From Enoplolaimus lenunculus (taxonomy: Eukaryota; Nematoda; Enoplea; Enoplida; Thoracostomopsidae), in the NCBI GenBank assembly GCA_030248215.1, contig JASANG010001469.1, positions 1-64,000 of the forward strand: a stretch of DNA of 64,000 nt, written 5' to 3'. Numbering within the stretch: position 1 is the first letter of the stretch; every line of letters starts with the position of its first letter. The position numbers and the translations under genes are program-made. Shown in pieces: positions 14,601 through 26,600 of the stretch. The notes below the pieces were generated by a model. It was not told where the DNA came from and ran no database searches. It saw nothing but the letters and a program-made list of their open reading frames with translations.

Positions 14601-17600
14601 AAACATTTGAATTCTACTTTTAAATGAGAAATGTTTAAAAACATTTCGAGTTTAGCTAATTTCAAAATTTGCCATGAAAATTTCACTAACCTTTTCTGGT
14701 TCGCTGTAAATTTTAAATAAACCAAAAATGCTGTTATTGCTACATCACCACAGGGTTAAAAATTACACCAGATGTCACCATAACCGATACCGGAAATAAT
14801 CATTGTTTTCATTCGATGATTTGTTTAAACGTACCAGCCACAGTGTAATATTTCAAAAATTACATTTAACAAATTTTGCCAAATTTAAAATTTTGCATTA
14901 CAAAGTATGATTGTTTTAGAAACACATTCACATTTGAAATTAATACTTGCTGCTAATCGTTTAAAACTAGCAGCGTCTTGAAGCATATTTAAAATCTAGG
15001 CCCATATTCTCAAATGAGTATAGCAACTATCATCAGTTAATAATAGGTTTTCAAACTCACTAACTATTGCAGCTGTTGAATTCAAAATCGGTACAAAAGT
15101 AGAGCAAAGCATATGCGAAAATTGTGCTGAAGTTTTAGCACGTATAATCTCCCGGTCATCTCAAGCGAACTTCTGAAGACACCATGTAGAGTGGATATTT
15201 CCGGTTCTGAATTCCACAAGGATTCAAAACTTGCAGGCGTAAGGACGTTCGACCAATGTATTGAACAGAGCCGTCACAGCAGTATAAGCATATCCGTAAG
15301 CCTAAGGCCAAGTCCAAGTGTAAGAATGAGCTTATAACTAAGCCTACGTTTAAGCCCACGCCTAATCAAAAAAAGAAGCTTAAGTTGAGTCGCTCAGTTT
15401 ATTGCAGTCCCTCAGAAAAACGTACCGCCGACGATCTTTACATTTATCACGTTTCCGAATTTAACAGACAGCAGCAATTAAAAATAAACATTTGCCCGTT
15501 CGATAAACAGTTCGGCCCATGTATAGAACAGGGCCGGAACAGTAGTATAAGGATATTCCTAAGCCTAAGCCTAAGCCTAAGCGCATGGATGAGCCTATTC
15601 CTAAGCCTAAGCCTAACAAAGCCTAAGCCTAAGCCTAAGCCTACGAGTATGAATGAGCCTATTCCTAAGCCTAATCCTAAGCCTAAACCTCAGCAAAAAG
15701 ATTAGTCTAAAGCTTAAACTGACACTATTATAACCCCTCCGGAAAACGATCCGGCCCTGGTCTATACATGGACCAACACTAATTGGTTCTTAAAAGTTGA
15801 ACATTTTCGAAATTAACTTGTACTACAGCTTACGTACCAAATTGAAAACGTAACAGAATTGAAATTAAAATAAATTTAAATTTTTCGGCATCAAACTTTG
15901 TTTACATACATTGAAAGGATCGGTCAAACTCTTATAAATACCGTATATTCACTTTTAGAAACTGAGGACTTGAGCTGCTGTTGCAGAGCATTGTAGACCC
16001 AGTCACGCATCGAGGTACAAATCTGTCACTGACAGATGGTAAAATTTTTCCTAGCTAAACCAGTATTCTCATATGGTTAAAGCACCTATTATCCGTTGGT
16101 GACACGTTCAGTTGCCTTAACACTGACCATCGGAGAGTTTCAAAGTTTTCGGCTGGTTTCCGGATTAAGTATACGGCCCGTGTATAGAACAGGGCCGGAT
16201 CGTTCTGCGGCGGGGCTGTAATAGAGTCAGTTCAAACTTTGACGAACTTTTCTGCTTAGATTTCAGCTTATGCTTAGGAATAGGCTCATCGTTACGATTA
16301 GGCTTAGGATTAGGCTTAGCCTTAGGCTTAGGAATATGCTTATAGTACTGTTCTGGCCCTGTTCTATACATGGTGTATAGACTATCAGATAATATAGCTT
16401 TCGCCATCCGCTTATTTAAGGACCAACCTACCACGGCCAATGTATAAAAGAGGATCGTAAAAATAGGTATAAGCATATGCCTAAGTCTACGCCTAAGTTA
16501 AAGCAAGAGCCAACGCGCAACAAAGGGCTTACACCTAAGCCTAAGCCTATGCCTAAGCCAAAAAAATTGTCCAAAGCTTAAGCTTACTCTATCGCAGTCT
16601 CGCAGAAAAAAAATGTTTCGCCCCTAATCATTCTACCTACTGACGATAGTAGGTACTACACACATTTGAGAATACGGACCCTAAAATAGAAAAGTTTCAA
16701 AATTCTGTTTACACGAGTGAAAATTTATAAAATACTAAAACGGATATTTAATATTAAAAATTGTCACAAAATAGAGCAATATTTCTATGAAATGTGTATT
16801 CTTACTAAATAAATATACCGTCTACAATATTTTTTCACTTCGTGGACAAAGTTGTTTTAGAAGCGATGAATGCAACGAACTAAACAAGTAAATCTGTAAG
16901 TCACACTCCGAGAGTCGCGTTTTCTAAGTTTTAGAGCGCACGAAAATCTAATTTAGTAAAAAAATACACTATTTTGTGAATAGTTTTTCGCACTGAAAAT
17001 TTGTTATTATTTTTACCCGAGAGTTAACAAGAATATATACTCTGCTGAAGTAAACAAACTGTATTACTGCGATACAGCAGGTTAAAAACACAAGTTCAAT
17101 GAATAATTTTTCAATTCAACTATTTTTTCAATGTGTCGTTCGGATTTATTTGAAAGTTAAGCTAACTTTTCGGCGACAGAGGCCCACATTGAAACAATTA
17201 GTTGAAACAAAAATTACTGACCCATCTATCAAACAGGGCCGAATTGTTTTCTGGCCGCTCTGTAATAGAGTCAGTTTATGCTTTAGGCTAACTTTTTTGC
17301 TTAGGTTTAGGCTTAGGCTTAGGCTTAGGAATAGGCTCATCCTTACGCTTAGGCTTAGACTTAGGCATAGGCTTAGGCTTAGGAATATGCTTTTACTACT
17401 GTTGCGGCCCTGTTCTATACTGTAGTGACCCGAATAAGAGGGGTGCCTCTCCAGAGGGTACCCCCCTTGTTATTCGGTTACGGACTGTTATTTATTTTTA
17501 ACCCACGCTCCGCCGTTCTTCGGTACTGATATATATCCGGTACTGCAATAATCCGCTGAATTAAACGTTTATTTGTCTTGTGACAAGGTTATACTTAGGA

Positions 17601-20600
17601 ATGTACTTTCAAAATTTAAGTACGCTTTAAAGATTGGAACTCAAAGTTAGGGTTTAGAGACCCTATCCGCTTACGGACTCTTACTAGGGATATGGACTCC
17701 TATTGATTCGGTCTCAAAATCGGGACCCCCCTTATTACCCCCCTCTTATTCGGGTCAATACAGTACATTGGCCAAATTACTGATCAGACATTAACACCCA
17801 ATAGAGACACTCTAAGATGAGTTAGGGTGGAACTATAAGGAGGCGCAGGGCATCTCGAGCGATGCTGCCTGTCACCGTCCGTGGCCCCTGTATGGCTGCG
17901 CCACAGGTGAGTTAAGCGTACCGCTCTGTTTGTTCTGCGATGCCTTGCGCCTTGGTCTGTCAGCATCCATATCCATCCAACATCGCAAGTCAAAAAAGGT
18001 TTATTTACAAATTGGCTTGCACTATAATGCGATGCAGTATGGGGTCAGACTATAACGGAAATCACCACAGCACAAGCAGAGCCACAGCCATAATATGGGG
18101 TAACTCAGCCAGCCACACAGGCTGGTCATGATTGTCGGGACCCCTTTTATGCGACTAATTTTTGTTGCAAGTACTTTTCGAGTTGCAAGCTTCTAATCAC
18201 ACCAAACGGTGTAAGTGACCGAATAGATGGAATATATTGCCTACCGATACTGGGAATAAAACGAGGAATAAGCGTAAAAACTTTAGGATAACCTTCGTGA
18301 TTCTGGTCCATGTTACTTTAAGGGACATCCAGGTTTCTGATGGGTCTATAAAATAGTAGGTTTAGATTCTAGATTACATTTTTTGCTTAGGCTTAGGCTT
18401 AGGCTTAGGAGCTCATTTTTGCAACGCTTAGGCTTAGGCTTAGGAATACGCTTAATCTACTGTTTACGCCCCTTAAAATAACATTGGCCGTGATTCTTAA
18501 GGTCAGCAAAATTTTCCTATACATGGCGTTCTACCCTCACGATCTGAAGTCTTGACTATGTCCCTGGTATTAATGTCGCTTAAAACATTGTTAAACATTT
18601 TAAGCTCATATTGAATCATTTCGGTGAAAAAAGTCTTCAAATAAAAATGTTTCAAGCGCTATTTAAAACACCTTCAATTGCCTCGGGCAAGAGGGCCATA
18701 CAGACCCAAATTGCACCCAATAATAGCAAGACGAAATGATGGCAAAGATATAAAAAACATAAAATATATGCAATTTAAGTTTTAAAACACAACATTTCAA
18801 ACGGTACTCGCTGTCGATTGATTTGAGAAATTGAAAATAAAAGAAAAAAATAAACGCATTTCAAAAAAACCAAAATTTGAAATATTTTACAAGGAACCCA
18901 AACGCGTGTTATAGACGGACGAAAGCTTAAAAATCACAATTTTGGCTTTAAAAAACATTTCAATTTTTAAATTCACAGTTCGAGCCGATTTGAAAAAATC
19001 AAAAAGAAAATAAACTCATTTCCAAAATCAAAAATTGAAACATTTTACAGGAACTCAGATGTGATTTTGAGACCGGTCGAATGTTTAAAATTCACAATTT
19101 TCGCTTCAAAATTTTTTTAATTCTTAAATTCACAGTTGAGGCAAAAAATTTTATGACGACGGGCTCTCGCTTCCGCTCAGGCGGCGAACCAACAATGACC
19201 TTTCTGGAGCTGTTTAAGCTGCAACTTGCAACATATTGCAACTGCAGACCCAACACCACATCACAAGGTTGTACAACCAGACAATGGTTACCCGGAATCA
19301 TCAACATTTTTTGAAGAACCAACAGTAATTTTAGCAAATATTACAAATGGCCAATGTTAATTTAAGAGGCGTAACAGTAGTATTAGCACGTTTTTAAGCC
19401 TGAAGAGCATAAGCCTACGCATCAACGCAAAGAAAAGCCTATAACTATGCCTAAACCTATAAGACTAAGCAAAAAAATTAGTCTAAAACTTATGCTTTAC
19501 TCGATTATAGTGTCGCAGAAATATGGCTCGCCCGTCATAGTAACACATGTCTTATAAATAGTTGGTTATTATACGCATACCCTACATAAACACCTGGACT
19601 TAGGTTTTGGCTTAGGCTTTGGCTAAGGTTTTGACTTAGAAACAGAGTTATCTATACCTAAGCCTTTGTATTAGCATTTGCCTAAGCCTGAGTCTAAACC
19701 GAAGCCTAAGCATTAAAATTAAACGTGGGTGACGTGTACAAGAGCACAAATTGTACTACTTTGGCATGCTTGTACATAGGGAACGAATAAGTCCCTAAAA
19801 ATCTATGTGCTTTTCTTACTTTCTATGTAAGTTTGGCTCCTACATTACAGCAGTTGCTATAAACAACAGGGTCGGAACAGTAGTATAAGCATATTCCTAA
19901 GCCTAACTCTAGGGATAAGCCTACACGTAAGCCTAATGCGGGGTTCACGTTATAACTGGGGCAGCCTGGAACACGTTTTGTCCCTATGATTATAGCTGGT
20001 AACATTTTGTCTGACCGTTTATCCGCTATGAGATTCAAAAAATTTGAATTGTCTGCTATCCTGATGTGACATCTACTGTTTGTGCTGCAATATCATATGA
20101 TATTCCAAATATTGTCTGCGAGTATCATATGATATGTTTGAAAATTTCTGCAAAGTTGTGGTAAACTAGCTTGATTGTCCTGTAGAATGTCATATGATAC
20201 AAAAATTTCAAATTTGAATTATTTGTACTTAGGAATATATTTTGGGAAAAACTTAGCGAGAAACAGAACGTAGAAGCTAATTCAACTTGCGAAATCATTT
20301 AATGCGGCATTATCCGACTTTTTACTGTTATATTTAGCGTGCACAAATTCCGTTGTCCTGTATATATTATATGATATTTAGTAGTATTTTGGAATATCAT
20401 ATGACATTCGCATAAATGTCCCGCAGCATCATATGACAAATGGTTATTTGTATACAATGATCGCTTGACATCAGTGATTTGTAAGCCAATGCCATATGAC
20501 ATTCACATTTTGTCTACATAACCGCTATTCGGATCACAAAATTTTATGTTGACGTCGAATCAACTTGGACAAAACGTGTTCCAAGCTGCCCCAGTTATAA

Positions 20601-23600
20601 CGCGAACGCCGCATAAGCCTGAGGCAAAAAATTAGTCTAAAGCTTAAGCTTAGACTATTGCAGTCCCACGGAAAAACGACAACCCTGATCAATACATCGG
20701 TCCAGGAACGCAAAACTCGTTTCATTAAATTATAAACTCTCAGAACTGATTAACCAACACCACTGGCATAAATCCATGCCTAAAGCAAGCAAAAAATTAG
20801 TCTAAAGTTTAAGCTTACGCTATTGCAGTCCCGCAGAAAAACGGTCCGACCCTGATCTTTACATGGGTCCAGCAATACAAAGCTGATTTCTTCAAAATAT
20901 AAACTCTTAGAACAGGTGAACTATGAGAAAACAATAATCAGGTGTAATAACCATAGAAAAACGGCAAACTTATTGTCATAAAATCCATTTATTAGAATAA
21001 TTTGAGTTCTACAAAACTACTATTTTAAACTATTAATGCCGTTTCAATAACTGGAGGTAGTGTTAACACCAGGTCAGATCCAGGAAGGCAGCGGGGGTGT
21101 GGGCGAATAAAATGGCGCATACCCCGTCTATAAAATTTTTTCTGTAATTTTCTGTTTTTTTGGGCGATAACGAAAAATTTTCAACCCTCACAGAGCATTT
21201 TAAAAAATGAAACGATAAAGTATCATTTTAAAACGTGTTCAATGTAGTTGTTTTTTGCACAAATGATATTGAGCCACTTCTCAAATAAAATAGAAGTTAC
21301 ATTGTATGGTTCATGTGAAAATCAGGGGCGGAACGTTTTTGGCAAGTTTAACCTTCAGACTAATTTTTTGCTTATGCTTACGCTTAAGCTTAAAATATGC
21401 TTATGTACTACTGTTACGGCGCTGTTCTGGCCCATTAAATTGGTTTCAAAAAGATAAAAGTAAAATTTAATAGTGTGACGCTAACCATTTTATCAATTTC
21501 ACTTTATGAAACTATTTTTCGCCCTGAAAATTACTTCAAGTCGACAGTTTTGAAATATAATATTTCGTCTGTGTGTGTGGCTTTTATTGAAATTTTGAGT
21601 TAAATATTGAATCTAAATTCCTTTGATTATTACTTTTTCTTTAATTGTCCGAACAATTTTACGTGTAATAAATGATAGAAATTGAGAAAATTATATGCCG
21701 TTAATGTGCAAATTTTCAACTTTATTTGAAATCCAAAATTCAAAAAATTTGAACGACTATCAAATTTGGTCGGATATAATAGACACAATAAAGTCAAATA
21801 AGGTGTATATACGCGGTAAATATATGTATGTTCAAAGTGACAATAAAGCCATAGTTGTATCACGACTTTGTGTTTTTCCGAGAAATGAGAATATTATTTA
21901 GTAATTGGTCTTTGAGTTTGAAACTTCAAAGCATACTTAAGTTTTGAAAGTACAATCCTAAGTATAACATTGCATTATCGCTCAAGTTTTTGATGCAAGG
22001 CAAACGCTTAATTTAATGGATTGTTGCAACACCGGATATATATCAGTAGCGAAACGCGTCGGAGGGCGGGTTAAAAATAAATCACACTCCGTAACCGAAT
22101 AACAGGAGGCTTCCCTTTCGAAAGGCCAAACTATGTTTATATGAATATTTGTTCTATGCTGGAACGGTGCCAAAAATACGTATGTGGGGCGTTCCAGCTT
22201 TTGCAGAAATATTTGTTGACAAAAATAAATTGTTTCAACAATCCAAATTGACTATCACATGGTTTTATTGGTCGCCAGCTACTACCACGGTTTAACGAGA
22301 CCGTGTTCTTATGTTTATCTAAACGTCATGCCTGCGTAAAAATTAATGAGCATAATATTTATTGCGATTTTACCGTTAATTCAGACCTATGATCGAGTCT
22401 TAGCCTCACTGTAAGGTTTAGCTTAAACCTTAGACTTTTTGACCAGAAAAATTAGAAAAAATGCAAATGTTCTAAAAGGTCAAAATATATTCTATTGCGG
22501 TTCACTTTATTTCGCTGTTTAATTCTTAAAAACTATTGTAATACTTACCGCCTCGTCATCATTATCTGCATCAACTGTTGATATATCAATCGAGCGGTTG
22601 TGCCTAAAACAAAACCAGGCTAAGGTTCACATGGGTAGGCTAAAGGTTTAGATAGGTCTTGTCTTTGATTTAACGGTTTTCTTTATCAAATTATATAACA
22701 CTTGTTAAAGTTTCATTTCGCAAATGTGTTTTTGATAATACTCAATTTGTCTGAAATTTAACAAAACCGTACAGATAGGTCTTGTCTTTGATTTAATAGT
22801 TTTCTTTATCAAATTATATAACACTTGTTAAAGTTTCATTTCGCAAATGTGTTTTTCCTAATACTCAATTTGTCTGAAATTTAACAAAACCGTACTTATA
22901 CTAGAAAAAATTGCTCAGCACTTGAGCAGCATGGAATATGCTTCATATTCCTATTAAAAGGATAGTAACTAGACCAGCACATTCGTTCGATGTAACCTGG
23001 AAAAATATTAAGAAACAATGGCGTCCAAAATCATGTTGACTATTAATTCTTCTGAAACATATTGCGGATAGCAAATCTATTTTTATGTTGAAAGTTTTTG
23101 GCAGATTTATTAGACATTTTATGAAATTTCTTAGATAATGGCTGAGTTACGGAGACATGGCTGAAGTAGAGCGATATTTGCTTTTACCAGATTAGTCGAT
23201 GCTGCCAGAATACGGTGAGAATTTTGAGCCTCTAGTCGTGACTATGCCGTGAACAAATAACTTGGTAGACCTGTAAACTTGTTTGTTTGTCGCTAAGGTT
23301 AAAAGTCGGCTAAAGTCAAGAGTCGTTTTTAAAGCAGCAATTGCGAGTCATTTTGTGACAACGCCTTGTTTGAGAAAGTATCTAAAACAAAATTGGTCAT
23401 CAATACTCTAACTCACCAATTATGTTGCCATACAGTGTTCTTATGAAATTCAATTAACTATGTTAATAGAGAGCCAAAGGTGAGTTTAGTACGTTCTTGT
23501 CGAAAACTTCAATACACATTTTAAGCAAAACATTTGTTTCTTACCAAAAGAAAATTACAGAAATTTTGCTATCCGCAATATGTTTCAGAAGAATTAATAG

Positions 23601-26600
23601 TCAACATGATTTTGGACGCCATTGTTTCTTAATATTTTTGCAGGTTACATCGAACGAATGTGCTGGTCTAGTTACTATCCTTTTAATAGGAATATGAAGC
23701 ATATTCCATGCTGCTCAAGTGCTGAGCAATTTTTTCTAGTTTCAACCGCTTTACCAAGCTGCTGATTAATCTATCAATCTGAACAATGAAAAATGAGAAG
23801 ACTGTTTAAACTAAATACAGAGTTTCAATAAATCGTTTGCACGACAGAAACTTTTATCCTGATAACAAGCACCTAACCAACGTATTTGTATAAAACGAAC
23901 CATTGGGGCGAAACAACCACGGGGTGACATTGTTCGTTGGGTAAACCAACCGCTAGGGGTGAAGTCAGCCATTGGGGTGAAACCAACTGTTGGGGTGAAA
24001 CCAACCGTTTGGGTGAAACCAACTGTTGGGATGAAACGAACCGTTGGGATGAAACAGACTGTTGGGGTGAAACCAACCGTTGGGGTGAAACCGACTGCTG
24101 GGGTGAAACTAACCGTTGGGGTGAAACCGACTGTTGGGGTGAAACCAACCGTTGGGGTGAAACCAACCGTTGGGGTGAAACCGACAGTTGGGGTGAAACC
24201 AACCGTTAGGGCGAAACCGACTGTTGGGGTAAAACCAACCGTTAGGGTGAAACCGACTGTTGGGGTGAAATCAAGCATTGGGGCGAAACCGACTGTTGGG
24301 GTGAAACCAACCGTTGGGGTGAAACCAACCGTTGGGGTGAAAGCAACCGTTGGGGTGGAATCGACTGTTGGGGTGAAACCAACCGTTGGGATGAAACCAA
24401 CCGTTGGGGTGAAACCAACCGTTGGGGTGAAACCAACCGTTGGGGTGAAACCAACCGTTGGGGTGAAACCAACCGTTGGGGTGAAACCAACCGTTGAGGT
24501 GAAACCAACCGTTGGGGTGAAACCAACCGTTGGGGTGAAACCAACCGTTGGGGTGAAACCAACCGTTGGGGTGAAACCAACCGTTGGGGTGAAACCAACC
24601 GTTGGGGTGAAACCAACCGTTGGGGTGAAACCAACCCTTGGGTTGAAACCAACCGTTGGGGTGAAACCGACTATTGGGTTGAAACCGACTGTTGGGGTGA
24701 AACCAACCGTTGGGGTGAAACCGACTGTTGTGGTGAAACCAACCGTTTGGGTGAAACCGACTGTTGGGGTGAAACCACCCGTTGGGGTGAAACCGACTGT
24801 TGGGGTGAAACCAACAGTTGGGCTGAAACCAACCGTGCGGGTGAAACCAACCGTTGGGGTGAAACCAACCGTTGGGGTGAAACCAACCGTTGGGGTGAAA
24901 CCGACTGTTGTGGTGAAACCAACCGTTTGGGTGAAACCGACTGTTGGGGTGAAACCAACCGTTGGGGTGAAACCGACTGTTGGGGTGAAACCAACCGTTG
25001 GGGTGAAACCAACCGTTGGGGTGAAATCAACTGTTGGGGTGAAACCAACCGTGCGGGTGAAACCAACCGTTGGGGTGAAACTAACCGTTGCGTTGAAACC
25101 AACCGTTGGGGTAAAACCAATCATTGGGGTGAAACCAACCGTTGGGGTGAAACCAACCGTTGGGGTGAAACCAACCGTTGGGGTGAAACCAACCGTTGGG
25201 GTGAAACCAACCGTTGGGGTGAAACCAACCGTTGGGGTGAAACCAACGGTTGGGGTGAAACCAGCCGTTGGGGTGAAACCAACCGTTGGGGTGAAACCAA
25301 CCGTTGGGGTGAAACCAACTGTTGTGGTGAAACCAACCGTTTGGGTGAAACCGACTGTTGGGGTGAAACCAACCGTTGGGGTGAAACCGACTGTTGGGGT
25401 GAAACCAACCGTTGGGGTGAAACCAACCGTTGGGGTGAAATCAACTGTTGGGGTGAAACCAACCGTGCGGGTGAAACCAACCGTTGGGGTGAAACTAACC
25501 GTTGCGTTGAAACCAACCGTTGGGGTAAAACCAATCATTGGGGTGAAACCAACCGTTGGGGTGAAACCAACCGTTGGGGTGAAACCAACCGTTGGGGTGA
25601 AACTAACCGTTGGGGTGAAACCAACCGTTGGGGTGAAACCAACCGTTGGGGTGAAACCAACCGTTGGGGTGAAACCAACCGTTGGGGTGAAACCAACCGT
25701 TGGGGTGAAACCGACTGTTGGGGTGAAACCAACCGTTGGGGTGAAACCAACCGTTGGGGTGAAACCAACCGTTGGGGTGAAACCAACCGTTGGGGTGAAA
25801 CCAACCGTTGGGGTGAAACCAACCGTTGGGGTGAAACCAACCCTTGGGTTGAAACCAACCGTTGGGGTGAAATCAACTGTTGGGGTGAAACCAACCGTGC
25901 GGGTGAAACCAACCGTTGGGGTGAAACTAACCGTTGCGTTGAAACCAACCGTTGGGGTAAAACCAATCATTGGGGTGAAACCAACCGTTGGGGTGAAACC
26001 AACCGTTGGGGTGAAACCAACCGTTGGGGTGAAACCAACCGTTGGGGTGAAACCAACCGTTGGGGTGAAACCGACTATTGGGTTGAAACCGACTGTTGGG
26101 GTGGAACCAACCGTTGGGGTGAAACCGACTGTTGTGGTGAAACCAACCGTTTGGGTGAAACCGACTGTTGGGGTGAAACCAACCGTTGGGGTGAAACCGA
26201 CTGTTGGGGTGAAACCAACCGTTGGGGTGAAACCAACCGTTGGGGTGAAATCAACTGTTGGGGTGAAACCAACCGTGCGGGTGAAACCAACCGTTGGGGT
26301 GAAACTAACCGTTGCGTTGAAACCAACCGTTGGGGTAAAACCAATCATTGGGGTGAAACCAACCGTTGGGGTGAAACCAACCGTTGGGGTGAAACCAACC
26401 GTTGGGGTGAAACCAACCGTTGGGGTGAAACCAACCGTTGGGGTGAAACCAACGGTTGGGGTGAAACCAGCCGTTGGGGTGAAACCAACCGTTGGGGTGA
26501 AACCAACCGTTGGGGTGAAACCAACTGTTGTGGTGAAACCAACCGTTTGGGTGAAACCGACTGTTGGGGTGAAACCAACCGTTGGGGTGAAACCGACTGT

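Larger units (their letters stand above)
16057..16676. mobile_element. CLF element split by two TEL-A insertions
   Basis: Left end AGTATTCTCATATGGTTAAAG, right end TACTACACACATTTGAGAAT. The TEL-A copies at 16175 and 16435 lie inside it. Confidence 0.65.

Noticed and set aside
15385-15705. Lys-Pro repeat frames here and similar Leu/Arg or Ser/Leu repeat frames at 16165, 17099 and 41343-41713
   Set aside because: They are translations of CCTAAG/TTAGGC arrays within TEL-A elements.
16805-17000. Possible extra MPRIP exon in the 12-kb intron 13
   Set aside because: No segment with matching borders, phase 0/0 and coiled-coil or basic sequence could be found; exons 13 and 14 join directly.
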